64,000 bases of DNA, from the NCBI GenBank assembly GCA_029204225.1, contig CM055101.1, positions 58,889,579-58,953,578 on the forward strand, given 5' to 3'. Made by a program: the position numbers and the translations under genes. The DNA is from Diphasiastrum complanatum. Its lineage: Eukaryota; Streptophyta; Lycopodiopsida; Lycopodiales; Lycopodiaceae. The notes under the pieces were generated by a model, which had not been told where the DNA came from, did no database searches, and saw only the letters and a program-made list of their open reading frames with translations. Below are positions 24,142 to 35,766 of the stretch, piece after piece. Within the stretch, counting starts at the first letter, position 1. Each line of letters starts with the position of its first letter.

Positions 24142-25378
24142 TGTTGTAAAGCTACCTTTACAAGCTTTACTTCCGGCGCCATCGGCGCCAGCTATATCCC
24201 CGGCGCCAGCAGCGCCCCTGCTGCTCCCGGCGCCAATGGCGCCGGCGCCGCACCCGGCGCCACTGTGACCAGAATCCAGCCGGCGCCAAGTTCCTATGGC
24301 TGAAAATCTTCGATCGGTTCTAGTGAAGTCCATAGAGCTCAGATCGATGTGCAATTACCTCACACGATCTAGGCATGATTAAAGGAAGCCTGGGGATCAA
24401 TAAAATCTAGACAGATAAAATGACTTTCTAGAAAGAGAAAATCCTAAAGAGAGAAAAACGTGCTTTACCAGCTTGGGTAGAGTGCTTGGTATGGGGGGGG
24501 GTGCCGAATCACACCAATACTATAGGGGAGTGCGGGTTGCGACTCAGGGCGAGCTCCAACCAAGTCTCAGCCTCCCTTGCTGGAATGTTGTCATGGCTCT
24601 CGCCTTGGCATGCTAGCGCCCCGGAGACTAGGGTCGGTCACACACTTGAAATGTAACCTTCTCAGATTTATCAATAAAGTGGGATTTTCCTCAAACTGAC
24701 TCTGATTACCTTCTGGGTTTCAGTGTTCGGTAAAAGCGCCAGTTGTAAGGCCGCTTTCAAAATTTTCAACTTGGCACATAGCTGAGGGTCGTATCCCGGG
24801 ACGCCAGCGGTATGCCGTCGGCACCATTCGGTCCGTGGCGCCAGCGGTATGCTGTCGGGACCATTTGGTCCAAGAACTGGTTGTTTCCATATCTGTCGCG
24901 GCTTGTGGTTCTGAGTGTTCCTTGCATGAACATGAATGGGTTAAGCTCTTGGGGAACGGGCTCTAACCTGTCGGCTGAGTTGGATGGCTTGCTTGGGTGG
25001 ATGTTACCTGTTTATGGCTGTCCAGTCTGGCGTGGCGCCAGGTTGGCTTCCAGCGCTCGTGACGAAGCTTTCAATTGGTTAAGTCTGATGTAAGTTAGAC
25101 CGCTTGCTTGGAATGGATGTTACTCGTTTGTAACGAAGCTTCGAGTTGGTTAAGTTTGATGTATGTCGGGCGGCTTGATTGGAGGGAAGTCACCCACGTC
25201 GGGACCCCCGATCTGGCATGGCGCCAGGTTGGATCTCAATGTTGGTTTTCGGAACTTCAACTTGGTTAAGTCTGATCGTTGTTGGCTGCTTGTATGTCAA
25301 GTGGGTTTGGTTGGCAAGAGTTGAAGGCTGGGAAGCTAAGTCGTGGTTCCCGGCTCCCTTTGGGATGCCTGCGCTACA
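24142..25378 (+). repeat. LARD-family 5' LTR, full length (about 1.24 kb)
   Basis: TGTTGTAAAGCTACC...GCGCTACA, with TG/CA ends. The first 20 bases after TG form an 8-bp stem, TTGTAAAG/CTTTACAA. Eight GGCGCC sites fall within about 115 bp (24174-24288). The block ACCAATACTATAGGGGAGTG (near 24513) may mark the start site, and ATCAATAAAGTGGG (near 24669) is a candidate poly(A) signal. No protein is encoded; frames on either strand are chance. Followed two bases later by a primer-binding site. Confidence 0.85.
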
Positions 25379-25380
25379 TG

Positions 25381-25393
25381 TGGTATCAGATCC
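25381..25393 (+). promoter_or_regulatory. Primer-binding site, initiator Met-tRNA type
   Basis: TGGTATCAGATCC starts two bases after the LTR end and matches the TGGTATCAGAGC complement of plant initiator tRNA-Met, the commonest plant retrotransposon primer. The equivalent copies are at 46287 (one base changed) and, on the minus strand, at 50859. Confidence 0.85.
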
Positions 25394-25468
25394 GACTGGC
25401 CGGTCAGCTATGCGGATCTCACGGAAATGGCCACGGTTTGGGGTTCATCAAGACAACTGTTGTGCAAG

Positions 25469-25854
25469 GTGCTGCCCACAGTGTAAGCACGGGTGAGTCC
25501 ACGGTCGGGGTGGTCGGCAGAACGGGGGACTTGATGAGTCAAGGTGCTGCCCTTGAGGTGTAAGCACGGTCAGTTCTCGCGGTTCGGGCCTGGCGTTGTC
25601 TGCACGTAGGACGGATGAGGCAAAGTGCTGCCTAGGGAGGTGAAAGCACGGTCTGTACCTTGTGGGGTGCGGGGCGACATATTCGAACTGTACGAGTTAA
25701 CCATTGATACAGAGATGCTACTCGAATTCGGGTGTAAAGCACGGGTGGTTAGCTGTCGGTGCGGGATAGCTGCCGATCGTTTAGCTATAAGGGCTATCGA
25801 CCAAAAAGTGGTGGGGCGTGACTGAGGCAATGTGTTGCTTAATGGTGAAAGCAC
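25469..25854 (+). repeat. Array of five hairpin units in the element leader
   Basis: Units at about 25469, 25543, 25625, 25716 and 25832, spaced about 75-115 bp. Each has the form GTGCTGCC-loop-GG-TGTAAGCAC, so GTGCT pairs with AGCAC and CC with GG, while loops differ. Unit 5 has GTGTT here, keeping wobble pairing, and GTGCT in the minus-strand copy. The same series is at 50386-50775 (minus), and units 1-3 are at 46374-46554. Confidence 0.7.
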
Positions 25855-26017
25855 GGATCGTTGGAGGGGTGTCCTATGTGGGCTGATTCTGTGATCGATT
25901 TGTATGGGCGCGGCCAGGCAAAGGTTCGTTGGCAGGACCATCTCAAAGGGGGACCTTGTCTTTGCTACTTGTTAGTAAACATGCCTGAGTGTCTTACTTG
26001 TTAGTAAACATGCCTGG

Positions 26018-26520
26018 GGCGGATTTGCAGTTCAAGTACTCACACGTGAACGACAACGAAACGACTCAATGTTTGCAAAGGATGGATGGCTAGCCTGTTT
26101 CTTGGGTTAGTTTCATTTGCGACAACGCCCACCAGACGCAAGCAGGAAGTCAAAAGTTGGAAAGGGCCATTTCAGGGGAGATCTTCTATGGAGCAGTTGG
26201 TCTTCATTTTGGGACGGCCACCTTCGGAACTGAAACTGACTGAGCATGGGCGATATCCAGAATCTGTGCGGCGGATTTGCAGTTCAAGTACTCGCACGTG
26301 AACGACAACGAAATGACTCAATGTTTGCAAAGGATGGATGGCTAGCCTGTTTCTTGGGTTAGTTTCATTTGCAACAACGCCCACCAGACGCAAGCAGGAA
26401 GTCAAGAGTTGGAAAGGGCAATTTCAGGGGAGATCTTCTATAGCAGTTGGTCTTCATTTTGGGACAACCACCTTCGGAACTGAAACTCACTGAGCATGGG
26501 TGATATCCAGTATCAGTTGG
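26018..26520 (+). repeat. Tandem duplication, about 0.25-kb unit
   Basis: Two copies running from GGCGGATTTGCAGTTCAAGT to the AGCATGGG-GATATCCAG block. Also present in the inverted element copy at about 49600-50100, so it predates the spread of the family. Confidence 0.75.
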
Positions 26521-27841
26521 GTTTTTGCTCAAAGGGGAAAAGACTAGGATCCTCTTCAGAGATTGGCAACAAGTTGGATCGAGCCATAATCCTAGCAGAT
26601 GGGAAGCAAAGTGTTGGAAAGGCTTTTTGTCCGAAAAACTCTACTCTAAGTCCGATCAGCTGATTTATTAAGTGGAGGGGAACTAACACACACACCTCTC
26701 TCTTGGGGCAAATTTTGAATGAAAGTTGATCAACATGGGAGCAAATTCAAGGTGACCTAGCCATACTCACACGAGGAGACTGGCGAACTTTGGACCTAAT
26801 AAGTTGACAAGTTTTTGTTGTGGAAAGGAAAGTTTGTTATAAGCTTTTTCTGGACCAGCAATGATGAGAAAACATATGAGTACGTTGGCTTGTGTTACGT
26901 GTAAGGCAGCTGATCAATGAAGGAATTGTGAAAGTTGAGTCTTGCACGAGAGACTTGGTATTTCGAACGGACGCTAAGGGACAGTTCGCGTTGAGATCGG
27001 ACTAGTGCAAACTCTGGGTGCATGTGTCTGATTCAAAGAGAGCTACTTGAAGCCAAGCTCGATGTACACTTCTTGTTTTGACTGTGAGGCAACTGACCAG
27101 TGATGGAATTGTGAAAGTCAAGTTTTGCGCGACGGACATGGTGCTCCAAACAAACGCGAAGAGATAGTTCGGATGCGGATCAAACTGGTGCGACCCATTG
27201 GCTTTCCACGAGGTCAAAGGTTACATTTGGGCTGATTCAAAGAGCTACTTCAAGCTAAGTGTGAGGTGCACTGCGGAGTACCCAATCTTTGCCTACCTTA
27301 AAGAGCCAAGATGGAAAAGTATCAAGATCAGGCTTGGACAAGGAGAGAAATCAAGGTGCAGAAGCAACAAGGCACGGAGTGGACCATAAAGTGGGCAATC
27401 AAACGATAAATCCTTCGGCTCAGGGAGCCTTGATACCTGTGCGGAACTGAACAAATCTGGAGCTCAGGAAGCTCAACACAAAGTGCATCAAGAACAAATC
27501 AGGAGCTCAAAGGAGTTCCAAAGTCGAAAGTCAGAAGCGACAGGGGCGAACATTTCAAAGAAAGGCCTCTGTCACCAGTTAATAAGGTTCTCGGGTTTTA
27601 CGAAAGCGATATCAAATCTACGCGTTTCCCAGACAAAGATATATTTTCAAGTTATGTAATTTTTTAGTACAAAGAGCTGAGACTCCGACTTGTGGTGTGC
27701 CAGCTTCAATGTTAATAAAAAGTGGCCAGTAAATTGAGTACTGTGCCAAGTAGCTTAAATGTATAGTTATTTTAATTGGGAGACACCTTTACTTTAATCG
27801 GACATCTGATGAGGACATCAGATTTTATAAAGGTGGGGTGG

Positions 27842-28821
27842 CTATCTAGGCATGATTAAAGGAAGCCTGGGATCAATAAAATCTAGAGAGAGAAAATGAC
27901 TTTCTAGAAAGAGAAAATTCTAGAGAGAGAAAAACGTGCTTTACCAGCTTGGGTAGAGTGCTTGGTATGAGGGGGGGTGCCGAATCACACCAATACTATA
28001 GGGGAGTGCGGGTTGCGACTCAGGGCGAGCTCCAACCAAGTCTCAACCTCCCTTGCTGGAATGTTGTCATGGCTCTCGCCTTGGCATGCTAGCGCCCCGG
28101 AGACTAGGGTCGGTCACACACTTGAAATGTAACCTTCTCAGATTTATCAATAAAGTGGGATTTTCCTCAAACTGACTCTGATTACCTTCTGGGTTTCAAT
28201 GTTCGGTTAAAGCGCCAGTTGTAAGGCCGCTTTCAAAATTTTTAACTTGGCACATAGTTGAGGGTCGTATCCCGGGACGCCAGCGGTATGCCGTCGGCAC
28301 CATTCGGTCCGTGGCGCCAGCGGTATGCTGTCGGGACAATTTGGTCCAAGAACTGGTTGTCTCCATATTTGTCACGGCTTGTGGTTCTGAGTGTTCCTTG
28401 CATGAACGTGAATGGGTTAAGCTCTTGGGGAAAGGGCTCTAACTTGTCGGCTGAGTTGGATGGCTTGCTTGGGTGGAAGTTCCCTGTTTATGGCTATCCA
28501 GTCTGGCGTGGCGCCAGGTTGGCTTCTAGCGCTCGTGACGAAGCTTTCAGTTGGTTAAGTCTGATGTAAGTCAGACCGCTTGCTTGGAATGGATGTTACT
28601 CGTTTGTAACGAAGCTTCGAGTTGGTTAAGTTTGATGTATGTCGGACGGCTTGCTTGGAGGGAAGTCACCCACGTCGGGACCCCCGATCTGGCATGGCGC
28701 CAGGTTGGATCTCAATGTTGGTTTTCGGAACTTCAAGTTGGTTAAGTCTGATCGTTGTTGGCGAGTTGGCTGCTTGTATGTCAAGTGGGTTTTGGATGGC
28801 AAGAGTTGAAGGCTGGGAAGC
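27842..28821 (+). repeat. LARD-family 3' LTR, truncated at both ends
   Basis: Directly after the polypurine tract the LTR resumes at the CTAGGCATGATTAAAGG block, so its first 0.2 kb (hairpin and GGCGCC array) is missing. It ends at GGCTGGGAAGC, about 45 bp short of the normal end, where another LTR begins. Confidence 0.85.
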
Positions 28822-29150
28822 TGTTGTAAAGCTACCTTTACAAGCTTTACTTCCGGCGCCATTGGCGCCAGCTATGTCCCCGGCGCCAGCAGCGACCTGC
28901 TGCTCCCAGCGCCACTGTGACCAGGCTGAAAATCTTTGATCGGTTCTAGCGAAGTCCAGAGAGCTCAGATCGATGTGCAATCACCTCACACGATCTAGGC
29001 ATGATTAAGGGAAGCCTGGGGATCAATAAAATCTAGAGAGAGAAAATGACTTTCTAGAAAAAGAAAATTCTAGAGAGAGAAAAACGTGCTTTACCAGCTT
29101 GGGTAGAGTGCTTGGTATGAGGGGGTGCCGAATCACACCAATACTATAGG
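28822..29150 (+). repeat. LARD-family LTR, 5' third
   Basis: From TGTTGTAAAGCTACC to CAATACTATAGG, then an abrupt join to internal sequence. It lacks part of the GGCGCC array. Confidence 0.85.
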
Positions 29151-30399
29151 TTGGATCGATCCATAATCCTAGCAGATGGGAAGCAAAGTGTTGGAAAGGC
29201 TTTTTGTCCGAAAAACTCTACTCTAAGTCCGATCAGCTGATTTATTAAGTGGAGGGGAACTACCACACACACCTCTCTCTTCGGGCAAATTTTGAATGAA
29301 AGTTGATCAACATGGGAGCATATTCAAGGTGACCTAGCCATACTCACACGAGGAGACTGGCGAACTTTGGACCTAATAAGTTGACAAGTTTTTGTTGTGG
29401 AAAAAAAAGCTTGTTATAAGCTTTTTCTGGACCAGCAATGATGAGGAAACATATGAGTACGCTGGCTTGTGTTACGTGTAAGGCAGTTGATCCATGAAGG
29501 AACTATGAAAGTTGAGTCTTGCATGAGAGACTTGGTATTTCGAACGGACGCTAAGGGACAGTTCGCGTTGAGATCGGACTAGTGCAAACTCTGGGTGCAT
29601 GTGTCTGATTCAAAGAGAGCTACTTGAAGCCAAGCTCGATGTACACTTCTTGTTTTGACTGTGAGGCAACTGACCAGTGATGGAATTGTGAAAGTCAAGT
29701 TTTGCGCGACGGACATGGTGCTCCAAACAAACGCGAAGAGATAGTTCGGATGCGGATCAAACTGGTGCGACCCATTGGCTTTCCACGAGGTCAATGGTTA
29801 CATTTGGGCTGATTCAAAGAGCTACTTCAAGCTAAGTGTGAGGTGCACTGCGGAGTACCCAATCTTTGCCTACCTTAAAGAGCCAAGATGGAAAAGTATC
29901 AAGATCAGGCTGGGACAAGGAAAGAAATCAAGGTGCAGAAGCAACAAGGCACGGAGTGGACCATAAAGTGGGCAATCAAACGATAAATCCTTTGGCTCAG
30001 GGAGCCCTGATACCTGTGCGGAACTGAACAAATCTGGAGCTCAGGGAGCTCAACACAAAGTGCATCAAGGACAAATCAGGAGCTCAAAGGAGTTCCAAAG
30101 TCAAAAGTCAGAAGCGACAGGGGCAAACATTTCAAAGAAAGGCCTCTGTCACCAGTTAATAAGGTTTTTGCGTTTTACGAAAGCCATATCAAATCTACGC
30201 TTTTCCCAGACAAAGATATATTTTCAAGTTATGTAATCTTTCAGTACAAAGAGCTGAGCCTCCGACTTGTGGTGTGCCAGCTTCAATGTTAATAAAAAGT
30301 GGCCAGTAAATTGAGTACTGTGCCAAGTAGCTGAAATGTATAGTTATTTTAATTGGGAGACACCTTTACTTTAATCTGATTTTATAAAGGTGGGGTGGA
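29151..30399 (+). mobile_element. LARD-family internal region, 3' half
   Basis: Closely matches 26573-27841 and ends in the polypurine tract AAAGGTGGGGTGG before the next LTR. The hairpin array and primer site are absent, so an LTR-internal deletion has removed the 5' half. The GATGAGGACATCAG box is partly deleted here. Confidence 0.85.
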
Positions 30400-31619
30400 T
30401 GTTGTAAAGCTACCTTTACAAGCTTTACTTCCGGCGCCATCGGCGCCAGCTATGTCCCCGGCGCCAGTAGCGCCCCTGCTGCTCCCGGCGCCACTGTGAC
30501 CAGAATCCAGCCGGCGCCAAGTTCCTATGGCTGAAAATCTTTGATCGGTTCTAGCGAAGTCCTGAGAGCTCAGATCGATGTGCAATCACCTCACACGATC
30601 TAGGCATGATTAAAGGAAGCCTGGGGATCAATAAACTCTAGAGAGAGAAAATGACTTTCTAGAAAGAGAAAATCCTAGAGAGAGAAAAATGTGCTTTACC
30701 AGCTTGGGTAGAGTTCTTGGTATGAGGGGGGGTGCCGAATCACACCAATACTATAGGGGAGTGCAGGTTGCGACTCAGGGCGAGCTCCAACCAAGTCTCA
30801 GCCTCCCTTGCTGGAATGTTGTCATGGCTCTCCCCTTGGCATGCTAGCGCCCCGAAGACTAGGGTCGGTCACACACTTGAAATGTAACCTTCTCAGATTT
30901 ATCAATAAAGTGGGATTTTTCCTCAAACTGACTCTAATTACCTTCTGGGTTTCAGTGTTCGATAAAAGCGCCAATTGTAAGGCCGCTTTCAAAATTTTTA
31001 ACTTGGCACATAGTTGAGTGTCGTATCCCGGGACGCCAGCGGTATGCCGTCGGGACCATTCGGTCCGTGGCGCCAGCGGTATGCTGTCAGGACCATTTGG
31101 TCCAGGAACTGGTTGTTTCCATATTTGTCGCGGCTTGTGGTTCTGAGTGTTCCTTGCATGAACGTGAATGGGTTAAGCTCTTGGGGAATGAGCTCTAACC
31201 TGTCGGCTGAGTTGGATGGCTTGCTTGGGTGGATGTTACCTGTTTATGGCTATCAAGTCTGGCGTGGCGCCAGGTTGGCTTCCAGCGCTCGTGACGAAGC
31301 TTTCAGTTGGTTAAGTCTGATGTAAGTCAGACCGCTTGCTTGGAATGGATGTTACTCGTTTGTAACAAAGCTTCGAGTTGGTTAAGTTTGATGTATGTTG
31401 GGCGGCTTGCTTGGAGGGAAGTCACCCACATCGGGATCCCCGATCTGGCATGGCGTCAGGTTGGATCTCAATGTTGGTTTTCGGAACTTCAAGTTGGTTA
31501 AGTCTGATCGTTGTTGGCGAGTTGGCTGCTTGTATGTCAAGTGGGTTTTGGATGGCAAGAGTTGAAGGCTGGGAAGCTAAGTCGTGGTTCCCGGCTCCCT
31601 TTGGGATGCCTGCGCTATA
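30400..31619 (+). repeat. LARD-family 3' LTR, nearly full length
   Basis: TGTTGTAAAGC... to TGCGCTATAG; the terminal CTACA is altered to CTATA. It follows an intact polypurine tract. Confidence 0.85.
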
Positions 31620-31620
31620 G

Positions 31621-31693
31621 TTTGGATGGCAAGAGTTGAAGGCTGGGAAGCTAAGTCGTGGTTCTCGGCTCCCTTTGGGATGCCTGCGCTACA
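31621..31693 (+). repeat. LARD-family LTR tail, extra copy
   Basis: A second copy of the last 73 bp of the LTR (TTTGGATGGCAAGAG...GCGCTACA), adjoining the previous LTR end. The same tail duplication appears at 53290-53363. Confidence 0.8.
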
Positions 31694-31988
31694 AGTATAG
31701 AGAGGGTTATGAAACTTAGAATTTGCTTTGCACAGGAACACAGATCATGCTACACAGCAACACAGACAGAAAATCACTCTCCTCAGCAAGCTCACATAGC
31801 AACTGTATTTCTCAAAATGAAATTACACTGTACATATAGTTGTTCACTCAGGCAACCCATGCATGACCAAGGTTGCCGTTGGCAGGACGCATGTCCCGTC
31901 GACTTGCCTCGTGGCGAGGCCAGCTGATCCTTATCCACTGATAGGACCCACATTACAGTAACACAATGATTCTAACTTTAATTCTAAC
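31694..31988 (-). repeat. Putative 3' LTR of a copia element
   Basis: On the minus strand a purine tract TTTAAGGGAGAG (32001-31990) precedes AGTTAGAATTAAAG, typical of a copia LTR start with its TG altered. It ends near the border with the LARD-family tail, where CCTCTCTATA also occurs across the cluster (23748-23759). Confidence 0.45.
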
Positions 31989-32042
31989 TCTCTCCCTTAA
32001 AGTAGAGTCACTTTTTATACAGTCATATACATAGCTTTAAAG

Positions 32043-34213
32043 TCAACAAACTTTAAATACAGAAAGTTTTGATCTAAATTTATCAAACTTTTCTCCAGTA
32101 AGTGGCTTAGTGAAAATATCAGCTAGTTGTTCTTCTGTGCTACAATGAACAACATGAATTTCACGACTCAGCAGCCTCTCACGTATGAAGTGATATTGAA
32201 TCTCAATGTGTTTAGTTCTCGCATGGAACACTGGATTCTTTGCTAGCTGAATGCCACTCTGACTGTCACTATGTAAAGTCATGGGATTTTTCTGCTTTAT
32301 GCCAATTTCTTCCAAGATTTGTCTCAACCATATAGCTTCTTGTGCAGCACTACACATTGCCTTATACTCTGCTTCTGTGGTGGAAAGAGCAATTGTACTT
32401 TGCTTCTTACTAGACCAGGAAAAGCAATTACCACAAAACTGGAATATATATCCTGTGGTGGATCTACGATCATCATAGTCACCTCTCCAGTCCGCATCCA
32501 CATAGCTACACAACTCAGGTAAACCATCATGCTTCCTTTAAATCAAGCCATACTCTGAAGTGCCTTTCACATAACGCAAAATGCGTTTAGCTGCTTTCCA
32601 ATGCCAACAACATAGCATATATCTGGTCTAGTTGTGGTAAGGTAAATCACTACTAACTGTCTATATAGCTTAGCATCAAATGAATGTGATTCATCAAGCT
32701 TAGAAAGCTTTTTACCTGGTTCAATAGGAGTGTTTACTGGTTTGCAATCCTGCAACCTAAACCTGTGCAGCAACTCTTTGACATACTTCACCTGTGTTAA
32801 ACCCACTTCATGTCCTTTTTGCCACACTTCTACTCCAAGGCAGTAATGCATCAGGCTGAGATCCGTCATCTCAAATTGTTCCATGAGGTCTTTCTTGATC
32901 ATGTCTATCATCTCTTGATTATTTCCCGCAATAATCAAGTCATCAACATAAAGAGCAATCAAAGCAACCATACCATCAAAGCATAAGACATATGGATTTG
33001 GATCAGAATGTGTTCTCACCATCCCTTTTGAACGAAAGTAGGCATCAATCCTGCTATACCATGCACGTGGTGCTTGTTTAAGACAATAAAGCGCTTTCTT
33101 CAAGTGACATACTTTATTTTCCTGTCCTTTCGTTACAAAGCCTTCAGGTTGATCCATGAACACTTTTTCTTCTAACTCACCATTTAGAAAAGCAGATTTC
33201 ACATCCATTGGATGCAAAGGCCAACCAAAATGTGAAGCTAATAAGTAGACGTAGAGTATTCCACTTACACACCGGCGCAAAGGTCTTCTCATAGTCAATG
33301 CCTTCATTTTGTGCGTACCCTTTGATTACCAATCTTGCTTTGTGCTTTGCTATGCTTCCATCTGCATGGTACTTAGTTCTGTATACCCATTTGCAACCAA
33401 TGGGTTTCTTGCCAACTGGTGGTTCTGCTAAGTCCCATGTGCTATGCTTAGCAATTGACTCCATCTCTCTCCCATGGCCTTGATCCAAATGTCATCATCC
33501 TTCGCTTCACCATAAGTTGAAGGTTCTTTGCTTTGAATAATGCTGGATAACATAGCATAATTTGCTTCATACCTTTCAGGTAGTATCTTCTCTCTTGTTG
33601 ATCTTCGTAGCTCTCCCTGGTTAGATGATCCTGGAAAGTCATCTATATCGCGGCTCTCCATCAATCTCTCAAACCACTTAGGGAGCTTTCTGTCAGGTGA
33701 TCGGCTTCCTGGTGAAAATGTATCCCACGGTACATCCTTCTCCTTGCATTTGTCACCTGCAATTTCAATCCTTCTTGCACCAAAAGGTTTGTCCCTAACT
33801 CTCTAACCTGTTTCATGAGGTTGAGTAGTAGTATCTTGAGATGTATCCTCATGTTCATCACTCGGAAGGTCAATGAATGGATCATCATCAGGTGGTATCC
33901 TCACTATACCATTTTTCCTACTGGATGTGTCTATCTTCTCAGCATCTTCGTTTTCATACATCTTGGATTCATCAAAGATAACATCTTGGCTCATATGGAT
34001 TTTGTTTTCGACTGGATCAAAACATCTATAGCCCTTCACGCGATCATCATATCCTAGGAATATGCACTTGATAGCTTTTACATCAAGTTTACGTCTTTCT
34101 TCCTTAGGAATATGTACAAAGGCCTTACATCCAAAGATTCGCAAGTGGTTCACCTTTGGCTTCTTCTTTGTGAATGCTTCCTCAGGTGTTATTTTTGGTG
34201 TGGCAAAATCCAC
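32043..34213 (-). pseudogene. Ty1/copia pol: integrase end, reverse transcriptase and RNase H
   Basis: The minus strand reads, 5' to 3', integrase C-terminus (ITPEEAFTKKKPKVNHLRI, FGCKAFVHIPKEERRKLD, CIFLGYDDRVKGYRCFD, 34213-33803); a linker; reverse transcriptase (GCKWVYRTKYHADGSIAKHK, KGYAQNEGIDYEKTFAPV, DVKSAFLNGELEEKVFM, LKQAPRAWYSRI, catalytic ALYVDDLIIAG, YCLGVEV, 33488-32567); and RNase H (YVDADWRGDYDDRRSTTGYI, STTEAEYKA, LHSDSQSG, ARTKHIEIQYHFIRE, EEQLADIFTKPL, 32513-32043). Frameshifts break it, for example near 33250 and 32560. Gag, protease and the integrase core are missing: at 34213 the sequence switches abruptly into the TNP2 gene. A well-preserved but dead copy. Confidence 0.9.
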
Positions 34214-35766
34214 TTTTGCTTGTCCTCGCTATTAAGAATGCAAAACTTATTTACCTTCTCCCTGAAGGACTCACTCATTCTCATGATCGCTCCTTTTCCT
34301 TGAGGAACCTCCCCAACAACATGTTCATCATCTTTCTTATCCCAAAGACGAGGAATAGAAGGATCGTTATGAGCAAGGAACTCTGTGATGTAAACCATGG
34401 ATCTTGCAATAGCCATCCTTCCACCATGCTACCCTCAGGCCTTGCTCTTTGTCTTACAAATCGAGATACATATATGCACAATGAGATCATCATGAAATCA
34501 CAAGACATGCTATCAAATATAATCGACAATTTTGAGGTGGAAGAAAAGTCAAAAAACATGCCACGCCAACCTGTAAAAATTTATGCCAATCACGAGACTT
34601 TAGTCCACTTAACTTGTTGTCCCTTGTGAAGGCACCCTTTAGGCATCGCATGTGTCATGTCGGAGTTCGAAAAGAGGCTATTGCCCTCTTTACAATCGTC
34701 TCTTCTCTCCTTGAGAAGATCCATGGGGCCTTTAGTAGGACAATCGAAGTCCCCACCCTTTGTGGCCATAAATTGGCCATCTTTCCCACTTCTTTTAAGT
34801 CATCTCGTGCACGTTTTTTATCTTTCAACCCGGTCAAGTGCTCCCAAATCGTGCTCCCGACATTCTTGAATATGTGCATCGGGTCCAAAAGATGGTTTAA
34901 GAACAATTTTCCCCAATATGAGAGTTCATGAAATATTGATACCTCTTCATGCCAAGAGGGATCGCCCAAAAATCTTTATGGGATCTCCAAATTTGAAACC
35001 AATCACTTGCCTACAATATTAACAAACAAAAACACACACATTTAATGCGGATTATATATCGTTAAAAGAAATATAAAGAGAGTAATCATAAAATAAATAA
35101 ATGATATGTTCCATTAATTGGCCCAAATATGTATTGTACCTTCATGGAATGAGGACGTTGACCAACAAGCCCATCACGCATAGGGTGAAAGGTATTAAGT
35201 GTGGCCCTCACAAACCATCTTTCGCAGCTGTTGTGGATGATGTGCTTGAAAATACTCGCCACAAAATGGGGCACACATTGTAACCACTAGTTTGGAGCCC
35301 TACATTGAGACAAAACAACCTAGTTAATCGTGGGTCAAATGTTCGAATTGAAAGTAAATTTGTGGATGATAGCATAAATCGAACCAATAGCAAGGACATT
35401 TCACCTGAACATTCCCCATATCTAGGAAAGTCATGCATCGTCCACATCAAGATGCCCTTTACCACAAAATCTCTTTGTCTCAGTGGTCTTGATATATCGC
35501 TCAAATTTGAACTCCTAAGCTTACCCAAACAACTCTGTGGCGCTCGCATCCGACCACCCGTACTTAGTTTGCAAGTTCAAAAGTAACAAACAAGCTCGCA
35601 TCTTTGACATTTGTGCACCCTCGTACAAAGGAGTGGATGCCAAGCCATGCATCATCTCTTCTTCCCTTGTCAATGTGGCCTCGGGTGGGTTTGTGAAAAA
35701 TGCATCCATCATGTCATCCATGTCCCCCTCATGATCATGCGATGTGAATGGCACTACAATTAACAA
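34214..35766 (-). pseudogene. CACTA (En/Spm) TNP2-type transposase, copy 1
   Basis: Minus strand. An acceptor TTAATTGTAG near 35756 opens the N-terminus (HEGDMDDMMDAFFTN, EEEMMHGLASTPLYEG, LLLNLQTKYGWSDASATELF). A deletion then joins this to DISRPLRQRDFVVKGILMWT and HDFPRYGECSG (about 35470). After an intron-like stretch come SIFHELSYWGKLFLNHLLD, PMHIFKNVGSTIWEHLTG, and KAPWIFSRREETIVKRAIA (34930-34670), then KLSGLKS-like sequence, FVRQRARPEGSMVEGWLLQ and SMVYITEFLAHNDPSIP (DUF4218-like, about 34480-34300). TNP2 proteins cut and move En/Spm elements. The zinc-finger part present in copy 2 (38942-39191) is deleted here, and the 3' end is replaced by copia at 34213. Confidence 0.85.

Larger units (their letters stand above)
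25379..27841 (+). mobile_element. Non-coding internal region of LARD-family element
   Basis: About 2.46 kb between primer site and polypurine tract (AAAGGTGGGGTGG, 27829-27841). No gag, protease, integrase, RT or RNase H motif appears in any frame, so the element depends on a partner for its proteins, as in large retrotransposon derivatives. It has a hairpin series near its 5' end, a 0.25-kb tandem duplication, and the block GATGAGGACATCAG about 20 bp before the polypurine tract. The autonomous partner is not in the window. Confidence 0.75.

Noticed and set aside
24055-24354. Recurring minus-strand frame starting MHIDLSS in LTR copies
   Set aside because: Recurs only because the LTR recurs. 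It is glycine/alanine-rich from the GGCGCC array, varies with array length, and runs antisense to the element.
24812-25563. Plus-strand frames in the LTR and leader (for example starting MPSAPFGPWRQ)
   Set aside because: They recur with the LTR copies but end within it and have no retroelement motif; differences among copies do not favour keeping the frame.
25469-25854. CRISPR-like array
   Set aside because: The units are imperfect hairpins of unequal spacing in a plant retroelement leader, not identical direct repeats with spacers.
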